NCBI GenBank assembly: GCA_023441105.1
Contig: JAEZQX010000509.1
Location: 1 to 45,638, forward strand
DNA: 45,638 bases
From: Pseudomonadota bacterium
Lineage (GTDB): Bacteria; Pseudomonadota; Gammaproteobacteria; Burkholderiales; Burkholderiaceae
Direction: 5' to 3'
Shown here: positions 25,347-33,783 of the stretch, one piece after another
Layout: each line of letters opens with the position of its first letter
Position numbering within the stretch: position 1 is the stretch's first letter
Notes under the pieces: generated by a model
Told to the model about the DNA's origin: nothing
The model's input: the letters and a program-made list of their open reading frames with translations, nothing else
Databases searched by the model: none
Translations under genes and position numbers: made by a program

Positions 25347-26093
25347 ATGACCACCTTGGGCACCGTCCTCATAACCGGAGGAAGCCGCGGCATCGGCGCC
25401 GAAACGGTTCGCGCGCTTGCCCGCGCGGGCTACGACGTCTGCTTCACCTACGCTTCCCGGCGCGATGCCGCAGGCCAGCTGGTGGCGGAGGTTCTCAAGA
25501 TGGGAAGAAAAGGGTGCTGCATCCAGGCCGACGTCGGCCACCGGGAGACCGCCATGCAGACGGTCGAAAGGATTCCTGGCGAGTACTTTCCGCTGGTTGG
25601 ACTCGTCAACAACGCCGGCATAACCGGCCCGCTTGGATCGTTCCTCGACACGACCCCGGAGACCATGGAGGCGGTGCTCGCCGTCAATGTCATGGGAACG
25701 ATGCTCCTGAGTCAGAGCGTGGTCAGACATTGGCGCGAGCAATCCCGCGGTGGCAGCATCGTCAACATTTCATCGATCGCTGCAGCCCTCGGAGCCCCTG
25801 GCGAATATGTGCACTACGCAGCGTCCAAGGCCGCTGTCGAGGGATTCACCATCGGGCTCGCGAAAGAGATCGCGCAATTCGACATCCGAGTCAACGCAGT
25901 CTCGCCCGGGACGGCGCTCACGGAGATCCATGCTGCCGCCGGCGAACCCGGGCGTCCTGAGCGAGTCGCAGCACGCATACCCATGCGCCGTGCCGCCAAT
26001 CCTGAAGAGATCGCCGAGGCGGTACTGTGGCTGATCTCGGAGCGCTCGTCATACGTCACTGGAACGGTTCTCAAGGTTGCCGGCGGGTTGTGA
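25347..26093 (+). CDS. Short-chain dehydrogenase/reductase, FabG/glucose-dehydrogenase-like
   Basis: A 248-residue classical SDR with the cofactor loop VLITGGSRGIG (residues 7-17), NNAGITG, catalytic Ser in NISSIAA and YxxxK in YAASKAA. Tyr-Ala-Ser-Arg-Arg after the second strand favours NADP(H). It ends SSYVTGTVLKVAGGL, the usual SDR C-terminus. AGGAG stands 6 nt before the ATG. The substrate is unknown and no pathway genes flank it. Its stop codon is part of a 21-bp tandem duplication (26091-26133), and the dif-like site lies about 110 bp downstream. Confidence 0.9.
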   Translation: MTTLGTVLITGGSRGIGAETVRALARAGYDVCFTYASRRDAAGQLVAEVLKMGRKGCCIQADVGHRETAMQTVERIPGEYFPLVGLVNNAGITGPLGSFLDTTPETMEAVLAVNVMGTMLLSQSVVRHWREQSRGGSIVNISSIAAALGAPGEYVHYAASKAAVEGFTIGLAKEIAQFDIRVNAVSPGTALTEIHAAAGEPGRPERVAARIPMRRAANPEEIAEAVLWLISERSSYVTGTVLKVAGGL

Positions 26094-26133
26094 AGGCCCA
26101 AGCGTCGAGCCCTGAAGGCCCAAGCGTCGAGCC
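26091..26133. repeat. 21-bp direct repeat overlapping the SDR stop codon
   Basis: Two identical 21-base copies (26091-26111 and 26113-26133), period 22, beginning TGAAGGCCCAAG and ending GTCGAGCC. The first copy starts with the stop codon of the SDR gene, so a small duplication happened right at the gene end, about 70 bp before the dif-like site. Confidence 0.9.
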
Positions 26134-26929
26134 GGGATCGGGATCCGTGGGGACCGGAAGTCCTGGGAGCAGACATAGGCGCAGGACCCAGGCGGCATCT
26201 CCATGACTTCGCATAATCTATATTATGTCAACTGCACTACGCAGATCTGCTACGGCTATATGCCGTCTACCTGCTTAAGTGTCTTAGGTCAGGTGGATTG
26301 TCCAACTTGGACTCGCGTAGCCTCCAGGCGGACGGCCGAAACGACGAATGCGAGCCTGCTCGGCACGCGCGCAAGCTGAGGCGGTTACCAGACGGCCACG
26401 CCGGGCCAGCCGCCAACGCCCGCGGGCGAACTTCGAGATGGAGCAAGGAATTAGGCAATGGCGGCCGCCGCCGGGCACCAGAACTCCGCCGCGTCGTAGG
26501 TTCACGGGCGCAGCACTTGAGATGGCGGCTCAGAAAGCGCTCCACGAGTGCGCAGTGCTCTTCGAAGCAGGCATTCCAGAGCCTAGCGACGATAGCGGGG
26601 CCGCTCCTGCCACTGAGAGAATAGTCGTCGTCGAAGGGCGGCTCCGCGAGTTCGAACGTCCCCTCCTCTGTTCTCAGCGAGCAGGAAAGGGATGTGCGCC
26701 CTGCTCTGCCAGTCTGAAGGAAGAAGGCCGGGCCGTCCGCTCCGACGGGCGAAGCCCGGAAAGCGCCAAGCGAGTCTCGCGGCCCGTCGCGCTTGACAAC
26801 CCTCGCCCGCAAAGCGCAGTTTAGGGCTTCGCAACGCTGAAATTCCGCCGCCGTCCGCCGTAACGCCCACAAGCGGCCCGCATCGAGGGCGAATTCGGAA
26901 TCCTCCCCATGGCGCTCCAGGAGGCTCCA
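26094..26929. other. Gene-poor stretch of 836 bp around the dif-like site
   Basis: No convincing gene is seen. It contains the 21-bp duplication, an AT-rich pocket (26210-26280) with the dif-like site, and then mixed sequence. A minus-strand frame (26267-27007) has a short protein-like middle part but overlaps the signal-peptide start of the next real gene and decays into Arg/Ser/Pro-rich sequence; it could be a decayed gene. A plus-strand frame (26348-26824) is similarly unconvincing. Confidence 0.5.
26206..26233. other. dif: dif-like XerCD recombination site
   Basis: The 28 bp divide into a left arm ACTTCGCATAA (26206-26216), centre TCTATA (26217-26222) and right arm TTATGTCAACT (26223-26233). 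From memory, the E. coli dif site has left arm GGTGCGCATAA, centre TGTATA and right arm TTATGTTAAAT; the match is 22 of 28, with the inner inverted CATAA/TTATG core and its 6-bp spacing fully kept. dif sites are where XerC and XerD resolve chromosome dimers at the terminus, activated by FtsK. The site lies in a gene-poor stretch, as expected. It could instead be an attachment site of an element using Xer. No second copy is seen in the window. Octamers GGGNAGGG that orient FtsK mostly point toward it. Confidence 0.8.
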
Positions 26930-28063
26930 ATGAAGCGGTACCTCGTACTTGCGCTCCTCCTCATTCTCACCGCCTGCGCCATGCCATACCGGCCCGGTCA
27001 GGTGCACAGGGAGCAGACTAGCGAGGCGGACCCTGAGTTCCCGGGCATTATCGGCCTGGCAAGCCAGGACCAGCAGCGCCCCGTTGACGTTCTACTCGTG
27101 CATGGCATGTGCTCTCATGCAGACTCTTGGGGAGCTGATGCGATCAACAAGCTGATCGCTGACATGAAGCTCACTGAAGGCGGCGTGGAGCCCTACTCGC
27201 CCGAACACGTGGACGGCATCAGCCTGACTCGCCGGACAGTTGAGAGCAACGTGGGGACTATTCGTTTCGTGGGCCTCGTTTGGTCTTCGCTAACCAAGCC
27301 GCTGAAGACCCAGCTTTGCTTCGACCAGACAACTAAGAGCAAACTCTGCGAGGAAGCCGGGGAGTCGGAGGCCTATTTCCCAACAAGAGCCACCTTGAAC
27401 GCGCGCTTCAAGGACACCCTGCTGAATGACTGCCTAGCTGATGCACTGATATACCAGGGAATTGCCCGGGAGGAAATCAAGCGTCGGATGAGGGAAGCTC
27501 TACTTGCGGCGATGGGCGACCGCCCAGGTGATTCGACCGACGCGCCGCTGGTCGTCATTTCGGAGAGCCTGGGTAGCAAGGTGCTTTTTGACACCCTCAA
27601 CGACATGAGGATGGAGCATCCGAGCACTCTTGCCGCCCAGGCCGCCCAGCGCACTGTGGACCGACTGGCGGTTCTCTTCATGCACGCGAATCAGATTCCC
27701 ATCCTTTCACTGGCCCAGCAGGGGCTACCAGCGGAGGGCGTGCGGGAATCCCAGCAGCCGGAGGACTCGCTGCAGGAGTTGCTTGGTGCACGCTCGTCGC
27801 TCCCGCCGTCCGTTCGGAGCCGCTCGTTCGACCGCCTAGTCATCGTGGCGTTCACCGATCCGAACGACCTGCTCTCGTATGTACTACCGCGGGAGCGGTA
27901 CGAGACCGAGAAGGTCAAGGTGGTGAACATTCTCGTGTCGAACGCGTCGACCTTGGTTGGCAAGATCGAGAACCCCAACACCGCTCATCGGGGTTACTCC
28001 GACAACCCGGACGTTCCGGCGCTGATGGGCTGCGGCATGCCGAGAAGCAGAGCGTGCCGCTGA
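26930..28063 (+). CDS. Lipoprotein with alpha/beta-hydrolase fold
   Basis: A 377-residue protein with a short signal peptide and lipobox LTAC (Cys 16), so membrane-anchored on the periplasmic side. The hydrolase core has VLLVHGMCSHADSWG near residue 55, a Ser in the elbow-like VISESLGSK (normally GxSxG, here SESLG) and a late His in NTAHRGYSDN, a plausible triad. The substrate is unknown; an esterase or lipase role is a guess. GGAGG stands 7 nt before the ATG at 26930; an ATG at 26909 is also in frame but would spoil the signal peptide. It is the first gene right of the dif-like site and stands alone. Confidence 0.72.
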   Translation: MKRYLVLALLLILTACAMPYRPGQVHREQTSEADPEFPGIIGLASQDQQRPVDVLLVHGMCSHADSWGADAINKLIADMKLTEGGVEPYSPEHVDGISLTRRTVESNVGTIRFVGLVWSSLTKPLKTQLCFDQTTKSKLCEEAGESEAYFPTRATLNARFKDTLLNDCLADALIYQGIAREEIKRRMREALLAAMGDRPGDSTDAPLVVISESLGSKVLFDTLNDMRMEHPSTLAAQAAQRTVDRLAVLFMHANQIPILSLAQQGLPAEGVRESQQPEDSLQELLGARSSLPPSVRSRSFDRLVIVAFTDPNDLLSYVLPRERYETEKVKVVNILVSNASTLVGKIENPNTAHRGYSDNPDVPALMGCGMPRSRACR

Positions 28064-28270
28064 CTCCACGCCTTCCGGCCGTTTCAGCCTCCAGTGCCTC
28101 CTCAGCCGGCCGGTCAGAAGGCCGCACTTGCATAGATATGGACCTGCGCGCAGTTCCACTCGCGCTGCCTCTTCATGGTCAAGCTCACCAGCCCTGCTCG
28201 CTGATCGCAAGACGGAACAGCCGCACCTTGCGCCCACTCGTTTTCAACCCACCGTCCCTGGGAATGAAGA

Positions 28271-28291
28271 AGCCCACCGCAAGGGTGGGCT
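28271..28291 (-). terminator. Intrinsic terminator of the minus-strand lipoprotein gene
   Basis: AGCCCACC (28271-28278) and GGTGGGCT (28284-28291) form a perfect 8-bp stem with a 5-nt loop. Read on the minus strand the stem is followed by the T-rich TCTTCATTCC, so it most likely ends transcription of the gene at 28335-29108. It may also stop readthrough from the convergent hydrolase gene. Confidence 0.7.
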
Positions 28292-28334
28292 CCGGGAGAA
28301 TCACAGGTCCGGGCGGGACAGGGCCCGTTTGGCC

Positions 28335-29108
28335 TTACTCGGGTTGGTACTCGTCGAATTCAACATCAGCCTCGACATGGCTGAAGAAGGTGGCGATATC
28401 GCCCCACGCCACACAGCCCATGGGGTACGCGAGGTCCTTCCCAACTTGACTGCTGCCGCGTGCCGGACCGCGAGCGAGGCCGTCCGGGAAGTAGTGCGGC
28501 TTGTCAGCCGCGCAATTCTCGACCTCGAGACCGAAGCTCGGCGTGAACGGCATGGCGACGTAGGCCTTGATGAAACCTGTCGGAGACTCCGGATGCGGTC
28601 CGACGTAGGTCCAGCTGCAGGCGAGTGCCTGCTCGGCCGGCACGTACGTGCATCCCTCCCGCTTCACGAGCTCCGTGCCGGATGGGATGTCCTGGAGCAT
28701 CGGCAGACTCTCTTCGTTCCCAGACTGCAACCCAGGGAAGCGCGTGTCACATTCCTCGCTCGATTGCGGCGCTGGTTCTTCATACGAGGCAGCAAGCTGA
28801 GAGCATAGGAGTGTCTTGAGCATTTCGAGCGGCTTGCGCGACTCCAGCAAGCCGAACAAGTTCCAGCCGGTCTGGCCGGCAATCGGCAGCGGCTGAGCTT
28901 CCGGCTCCTGCGGCTCCAGTGGGCCTTGGGGATCTTGCGGTACCTGCGGGTCCTGAGGGTTGCTTGGCTGCTGCGGTGCCTGGTCGGGCAGAACCGGCGT
29001 CTGGTCGTCGGTGCTCACCGGTTCGCCGGAACCGCCGCCGCCGCCACACGCTGTGAGCGCGGCAGCCATCAGAGTTGCAATGAACAGACTTTTGATGCTT
29101 GATTTCAT
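28335..29108 (-). CDS. Lipoprotein with Gly and Pro/Gln-rich linker, unknown function
   Basis: A 257-residue protein. A signal peptide ends in the lipobox LTAC (Cys 21) directly followed by five glycines, a common outer-membrane lipoprotein pattern. A linker of about 50 residues rich in Pro, Gln, Asp and Glu (repeating QDPQ-like units) comes next, then a domain of about 175 residues with six or so cysteines that may form disulfides. I do not recognise the domain. The ATG has no clear ribosome site. A strong hairpin lies 43 nt upstream, and a terminator follows the gene. Confidence 0.7.
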   Translation of the reverse strand: MKSSIKSLFIATLMAAALTACGGGGGSGEPVSTDDQTPVLPDQAPQQPSNPQDPQVPQDPQGPLEPQEPEAQPLPIAGQTGWNLFGLLESRKPLEMLKTLLCSQLAASYEEPAPQSSEECDTRFPGLQSGNEESLPMLQDIPSGTELVKREGCTYVPAEQALACSWTYVGPHPESPTGFIKAYVAMPFTPSFGLEVENCAADKPHYFPDGLARGPARGSSQVGKDLAYPMGCVAWGDIATFFSHVEADVEFDEYQPE

Positions 29109-29526
29109 TGATTCGAGGTCACTTCGAGGCTACGAGGAGGCGCGATTCTGGGTAGCCTCCCATCGGCAACCGTTCTGCTACCGATAGGAGGCCGCCTGGG
29201 CCGTCACGCGGCGACTGAGTCACCCCTCCAGCCACAAGACTGCAGACTCGAGTGTCATCGACGCGCGGACTCGCCCGCCGTCACTCACTTTGCTTGAGCA
29301 CTTCCAAGTAGCACCCTTGGTCGGATGGCGGCCGTTCAGGGCGCACGCATGATGCCTTCGGAGCGGACCTCGAGGACGTCGTCACCGGCGCGCGCGCCTC
29401 CGCACCCTCCGTTGCCAATCCGCGCCAGGACTACCAGCCGGTGTGCATTCCGCCCGTATCGCAGAAGCGATAACTCGTTCATCACGAACGGCTCCTTCCT
29501 GCTCTCTCCCTGCCCTTTCATCTCCA
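29109..29526. other. Divergent intergenic region between two lipoprotein genes
   Basis: 418 bp without a convincing gene; short frames on both strands look random. It must carry promoters for both flanking genes. The only clear structure is the pair of competing stem-loops at 29151-29192. Confidence 0.4.
29151..29192 (-). promoter_or_regulatory. Pair of mutually exclusive stem-loops
   Basis: One stem pairs GCCTCC-C-ATCGG (29155-29166) with CCGAT-A-GGAGGC (29181-29192), 11 bp with a single mismatch. A second possible stem pairs GGTAGC (29151-29156) with GCTACC (29177-29182); the two share bases and cannot form together. They lie 43-84 nt upstream of the ATG of the minus-strand lipoprotein gene, a place where alternative folding could control expression. 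Function is inferred only. Confidence 0.4.
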
Positions 29527-29922
29527 ATGCTTCCAACCAGATTCTTGCACGTGTCCCTCGCCTCATCGCTGGCCTTGCTCCTCGTGGCCTGCTCGTCCGG
29601 CTCCGACTCCGAACCGGTCATCTGCACAACGGAATCAAGACCAGCGATTGCTCTGAGCGCAATAGACAGCGCGACGAGGCAACCGGTTATCGGCTACACC
29701 GCAACTGTAGTCAGGGAAGATGGCTATACGGAAACCGTCACGACAACCCACTCCGGCCACCTGCTTTTCGCGGTGGAAGGGGTGAATCAGATGGATGGAA
29801 TCTATGACGTCAAGGTGACGATGGCAGGCTATCGAGATTGGCATGCGAATGACGTCGTTGCCAGTCGTGGTGACTGCGGCGTGAACCAGGTCAGCCTGGA
29901 AGCGGAGTTGGTGCCGCTATAG
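29527..29922 (+). CDS. Small lipoprotein with a carboxypeptidase-regulatory-like beta domain
   Basis: A 131-residue protein. The signal peptide (LHVSLASSLALLLVAC) puts the lipobox Cys at residue 22. The remainder looks like an all-beta carboxypeptidase-regulatory-like domain: LSAIDSATRQPVIGYTATV, then GHLLFAVEGVNQMDGIYDVKVTMAGYRDW, typical of short Ig-like domains found in surface proteins. There are three cysteines in the mature part. Function is unknown. ATG at 29527 gives the right signal-peptide length; a frame further upstream is open but lacks a signal. Confidence 0.65.
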   Translation: MLPTRFLHVSLASSLALLLVACSSGSDSEPVICTTESRPAIALSAIDSATRQPVIGYTATVVREDGYTETVTTTHSGHLLFAVEGVNQMDGIYDVKVTMAGYRDWHANDVVASRGDCGVNQVSLEAELVPL

Positions 29923-30003
29923 ATGCGAAACTGCGGCTGCTGGAAGATGTTGAGGTACTTCGCAAACCTGGGCGTTAGCAGCGCCCTCGCCCAGGGCCCT
30001 TCT

Positions 30004-30019
30004 TCAGGCGGCCGCCTGA
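30004..30019. repeat. Perfect 16-bp palindrome between convergent genes
   Basis: TCAGGCGGCCGCCTGA is self-complementary, and the flanks GCCCT and AGGGC can extend the stem past a small internal loop. It lies between the end of the small lipoprotein gene and the end of the antiporter gene, so a bidirectional terminator without a T-tract is the simplest reading. Confidence 0.5.
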
Positions 30020-30106
30020 GAGGGCTTCCAGCCGTGCCGCACCTGTTGCACGCCGACACCGCAATGCGGTTCGGCAACTGCTCGCAAGCGCAGGAGGGAC
30101 CCTACC

Positions 30107-31390
30107 CTACCCTTCGAGGATGGCGCCCGTGGCTGGTGCGCCGCGCGTCCGTGCTTCCCTTACGCCCAGGAACCTAATGAACCGACCTAGCGTCGTTGCC
30201 TGGACGAGAAGGCTAAACACCACGACGACATAGGTGACGCCAATGATGAGGTCGCGGCCTTCAACGGTCATCGGTAATGACAGTGCCAGGGCGATCGAGA
30301 TGCCGCCTCGCAGGCCGCCCCAGGTCATGATGGGCACGGCGTTCGGCGAGCTCTTGCGGAATCTTTGCAGCGCGAAGAATGGGATACCCACGCTCGCGAA
30401 TCGTGCGAACAGTACAACCGGTACGGCCAGCAATCCTATCCAAACCTGGGACCAGTCGACCGTCAGGGCCACCACCTCGAGGCCGATGAGAGCGAAGAGT
30501 AGCAAGTTCAGCAGCTCGTCGAGCAGCTCCCAGAAGGAAAAGAGATGCTCGCGGGTGCTCTCGGACATGGCCGCCTTTCCGACGTTGCCGATGACGAGTC
30601 CCATGACGACGACAGCCAGGGGCGCGCTCACATGGAGGTATTCCGCCAAGCTGTAACCTGCCGTGGCCAGCGCCAGCGTGATGATGATCTCGACCGCGTA
30701 GCTGTCCAAGTGTCGCAGCATGAGCGAGGCGCCGTAGCCGACCAGACCGCCCAGCACGAACGCGCCGAGCACCTCGCGCGCGAGGGCGCTCGCGACACTG
30801 GCTGTCGAGAGCGCCTCGCCATTGGCCAGCAAGCCGAGGATGGTCATGAAGGCGACCACGGCGGTCCCGTCGTTGAAGAGTGCCTCGCCGGCGATTTTCG
30901 ATTCCAAGGAAGGGGTGACATTGGCCTTCTTGAGGACGCTCAGGACCGCAATCGGGTCGGTGGGCGATATCAGGGCGCCGAAAAGGAGTGCCACAAGGAG
31001 GCTGACCGGCATGCCGATGGCGGCCATGAGCAGGTAGAAGCCCCCACCGACCACTGCAGTCGAGATGACGACCCCGATGGTTGCCAGCGTGAAGATGGCG
31101 ATACGGTGCTGTCTCAAGCGCGTCAGGTCGACGTGCAGCGCACCTGCGAACAGCAGCAGGCTCAGAAGGCCGTGGAACACGACGTCCGTGAAGTCAATCT
31201 GCTGGATGAGCGCCTTGGCACCCGCGGTCATCTCAGGATGAGCGACACCGAGCCCGGTGACAACTGCCGAGATCGCCAAGCCGACAGCGGTCATGCCCAG
31301 GGTATCCGGCATCTTGATGAAGCGGTGGTTGATGAAGCCGCAGATGGCGACGACGGTGAATAGAATGCCTATGCCCTGAAAAACGGTCAT
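30107..31390 (-). CDS. Na+/H+ antiporter of the CPA1 (NhaP) family
   Basis: A 427-residue inner-membrane protein with about twelve helices. The CPA1 ion-binding motifs are present: ISPTDPIAVL (about residues 141-150) and AGEALFNDGTAVV, which carries the Asn-Asp pair. A later Arg in WGGLRGGISIALAL is also typical. It would exchange Na+ (or K+) for protons and help control pH and salt. AGGAG precedes the ATG at a rather long distance (11 nt). A hairpin (CTCTGCCC 31501-31508 with GGGCGGAG 31512-31519) lies about 110 nt upstream. The gene stands alone. Confidence 0.93.
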   Translation of the reverse strand: MTVFQGIGILFTVVAICGFINHRFIKMPDTLGMTAVGLAISAVVTGLGVAHPEMTAGAKALIQQIDFTDVVFHGLLSLLLFAGALHVDLTRLRQHRIAIFTLATIGVVISTAVVGGGFYLLMAAIGMPVSLLVALLFGALISPTDPIAVLSVLKKANVTPSLESKIAGEALFNDGTAVVAFMTILGLLANGEALSTASVASALAREVLGAFVLGGLVGYGASLMLRHLDSYAVEIIITLALATAGYSLAEYLHVSAPLAVVVMGLVIGNVGKAAMSESTREHLFSFWELLDELLNLLLFALIGLEVVALTVDWSQVWIGLLAVPVVLFARFASVGIPFFALQRFRKSSPNAVPIMTWGGLRGGISIALALSLPMTVEGRDLIIGVTYVVVVFSLLVQATTLGRFIRFLGVREARTRGAPATGAILEG

Positions 31391-31815
31391 CTAAGTTGAT
31401 GCTCCTGGGAGGGAAGCGAACCTTCCCGCTATGGCGTCATCTTAGTAGCGGGCACAGGGCCAAGGGGAGCTGGCGGTACCCGGGGCCGTTGCCTGCGACC
31501 CTCTGCCCGACGGGCGGAGGCTCAGGTGTCGTCCGGCCGCACATCGCGCCCACCATGGGAACTGCGGGCGGATGCAGTCGGCCGTCAGGCAATGGGATTG
31601 CCAGAGGCTCCGCTCGAGTCTCGGTTGTCAGACTGACTTGAGACGGATCTGGTCTCCAGATCTTGCAACAGCTCATCAGGAAAGAGCCATCACGTCACAG
31701 TGCTCGGCCCCTCCCCTCTCCTTCCGACCACTTGCATTTTCACGGTCATTGCGGTCGGCTTCACCACCGGGCAATCGGCTGCGAATGGCTGACCGCAGCG
31801 CCAAATGAGTGAACC
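31391..31815. other. Intergenic region upstream of the antiporter gene
   Basis: 425 bp without a convincing gene. It contains the 8-bp hairpin at 31501-31519 and, at 31708-31715, the octamer CCCCTCCC, which is a KOPS-type motif on the minus strand pointing toward the dif-like site. Confidence 0.4.
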
Positions 31816-32919
31816 TCACATGCTTGCAATTGGAAGTCGCAGGCAGAACTGGCTCCCTTTACCCGCGCCCGGACTTCGCGCCTCCAAGCTGCCGCCGTGC
31901 ATCGCGACGAGCTCAGCCAGCGCCGCAAGTTCGATGTCCGAATCATCCAAGCGCGTCAGTTCCTCTACTCCGGACAGGATAAGCAGCACCTTTGCCATGC
32001 GGGTACCAGCGATGCCAAAGCCATCGTCGACAAATCGCACCACTGCGTTGGCACCCTCGACACTTGCCATGACGTGGATGTGGCCGCCAGTCGACGTCTC
32101 CTCGAGAGCACTGCTCAACAGGCGCTGCAGCATCTGGTGTAAGGCCGCGGGGTCTGCCTCCAGCGCAATTGCCACCGATGGAGCGATAAGGTGCAACTGC
32201 TGACTGCTCGCCAGTGCAGCTTGTCGCGCACTCCCGATGCAAGCTTTCAATGCCTCTTGGAGGATGATTGATCTCGTGCTCTGCCTGGGATCAGGAATGC
32301 TCCCCTCTCCTGACTTCGGGGCGTCCTCGAGCGAGCTCGCCATCTCGGCGAGCCGCCTTGGTCGTGCAGGAGGCTGGCGACTCTGCATGGCCGGTGGCTC
32401 CTCGACTTCGGCAGCTCCCTCCACCGGACCCATGAGCGTGCGGAGCTGATGGCCCACTGACTCGAGCGCGTCTTTCTTCCGGCGATTGTCCAGCTGCAGT
32501 GCCCGCACCCGATTCTGCTGGGTATCCAGCTGTTGTCGAACGTCAGTTCGGTCACGAAGAATCTTGCAGAAGACCTCGTTTGCGCCACTCGGGGTCTTGA
32601 CGGCAGCCACCACCCCGTTGGCCCAGAACAATGTACCGTCCTTCCGGACATGCCAGCGGTCATCCTCCGAGCGACCCAGGGCGCGCGCAACGGCCAATTC
32701 CTGCAGGTCCATCTGAAGCCGGCGGTCGTTTGGCGTGAAAAGGTCGGCAAACTCTAGCTCCAGCGCCTCCGCCTTTCCGTAGCCGAAGAGCATCTCTGCC
32801 GCGCCGAGCCAGGCTAGGACCTGTCCCTTCCCATCCATGAAGACTACCGCATGCTCAGATGCGCTCCCGAGGAGGTGGGAGAGCCAAGTATTTGCCTGTG
32901 AGCCACTGTTCAAATGCAT
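31816..32919 (-). CDS. PAS-domain pseudo-histidine kinase
   Basis: A 367-residue soluble protein whose PAS half (residues 1-130) is close to the proteins at 42897 and 19023 (shared SEDDRWHVRKDG and LRDRTD). The H-box position reads VGHQLRTLM (His 157): the His stays, but the catalytic Glu is Gln and the Asn is gone. In the ATPase region the N-box reads LLSSALEET, without the Asn; the G1 box VDDGFGI survives; the G2 box GxGxG is replaced by DIELAAL. A Pro-rich insert breaks the dimerisation helices (about 173-215). It therefore probably cannot bind ATP or phosphorylate, and may act as a sensor or decoy partner. GGAGG lies 4 nt before the ATG. No neighbouring regulator gene is seen. Confidence 0.82.
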   Translation of the reverse strand: MHLNSGSQANTWLSHLLGSASEHAVVFMDGKGQVLAWLGAAEMLFGYGKAEALELEFADLFTPNDRRLQMDLQELAVARALGRSEDDRWHVRKDGTLFWANGVVAAVKTPSGANEVFCKILRDRTDVRQQLDTQQNRVRALQLDNRRKKDALESVGHQLRTLMGPVEGAAEVEEPPAMQSRQPPARPRRLAEMASSLEDAPKSGEGSIPDPRQSTRSIILQEALKACIGSARQAALASSQQLHLIAPSVAIALEADPAALHQMLQRLLSSALEETSTGGHIHVMASVEGANAVVRFVDDGFGIAGTRMAKVLLILSGVEELTRLDDSDIELAALAELVAMHGGSLEARSPGAGKGSQFCLRLPIASM

Positions 32920-33465
32920 GCATCCTCCGAGGAACGCCCAGCCATCCAGGTCGGCTGCATCGAAGCCACGGCAGCACATTCAGCAGGCAGACAGCTTCAT
33001 CGTGGGCGGACCCGCCCTGGCAGCAACCGCCGCACCCGGGAGGGTTACACCCGCATGTCGAGTGCTCGCGCAAGCTGCGAGGCATCACGACGTCCCGAGA
33101 ACATCCTCCTGGTCATCGCCGACCAGGATGCTGGCCGGCTTCTCCGCCCCGCTGGTAGTGACCGTCAAGGGGGTGATTCTTCGTGCGACTACCCGGCTCC
33201 CAGACCTTCCGTCCCTTCCCGAAATTGACGCCCGCTCGCAAGCACCGGCCTGACGGCAAGGCACGTACCTCGTCGGGCAACGAGGCGCAGCAGGGTCAGA
33301 AGCGGAAACCCGCCAGGAAGCGCCCGGGCCGGGTGCTGGCCCAAAGGGCTGTTCTAAGGGGTTCTTGCCCGATTAACGATCTTTTATCCCGTCCACCCTC
33401 GGTTTCACCTGGATAGGCACTCCCGTTGCCGCAGACAATCGAACTCCATCATTACGGGGCCGGTC
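32920..33465. other. Intergenic region upstream of the pseudo-kinase gene
   Basis: 546 bp, no convincing gene. A plus-strand fragment near 33095-33140 would read ENILLVIADQDAG, faintly like the start of a receiver domain, but the frame then decays. Octamer CCCTTCCC at 33213-33220 is a KOPS-type motif pointing to the dif-like site. The stretch 33361-33395 is AT-richer and may hold the promoter of the next gene. Confidence 0.4.
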
Positions 33466-33783
33466 ATGCGATACATCCTGACTCTCATGGTAGTCATGGT
33501 CTTCGCATTTTGCGCGGCGCCCGCCCTTGCCGCCGCCCCCGTCATATCCAACGGCGGCTTCTGGAGTGGCTTTCTCGATGGCTTCCTGAGCCTGTTCAGG
33601 CTTCTCCTGACGCCATTCGTCGAAGGAACGATGGTAGGAGCCGTCGCCGACGCTTGGGGGTACACGATTGGCTACTACCTCGGCGTTCTTGTCTTCGTTG
33701 GAGCGGCAGGCGCAGCCGCTTCCGCAGCACCTCGCGACATGCCCGAAGTACGAATAAAGCTCGGCAAGGCCCCTCGTCGCTAG
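33466..33783 (+). CDS. Small exported or membrane protein, 105 aa, unknown function
   Basis: The N-terminus is a good signal peptide (LMVVMVFAFCAAPALA, cleavage likely after residue 22 or so). The mature part has an aromatic amphipathic stretch (GFWSGFLDGFLSLFRLLL), then a second hydrophobic helix (YYLGVLVFVGAAGAAAS) and a short basic tail. The layout suggests one or two membrane-associated segments. I do not recognise a family, though similar small proteins with a GFxxGFLDGxL-like core are widespread in proteobacteria. It stands alone on the plus strand. Confidence 0.62.
   Translation: MRYILTLMVVMVFAFCAAPALAAAPVISNGGFWSGFLDGFLSLFRLLLTPFVEGTMVGAVADAWGYTIGYYLGVLVFVGAAGAAASAAPRDMPEVRIKLGKAPRR

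Noticed and set aside
26267..27007. Minus-strand frame of 246 codons in the gene-poor stretch near the dif-like site
   Set aside because: A short middle part looks protein-like, but it overlaps the signal peptide of the next gene on the other strand, has no ribosome site, and ends in low-complexity sequence. It may be a decayed gene, which cannot be shown here.
33055..33228. Plus-strand short frame reading ENILLVIADQDAG, like the first strand of a receiver domain
   Set aside because: Only about 15 residues look right and the rest has no receiver features, so chance or a tiny remnant is more likely than a gene.
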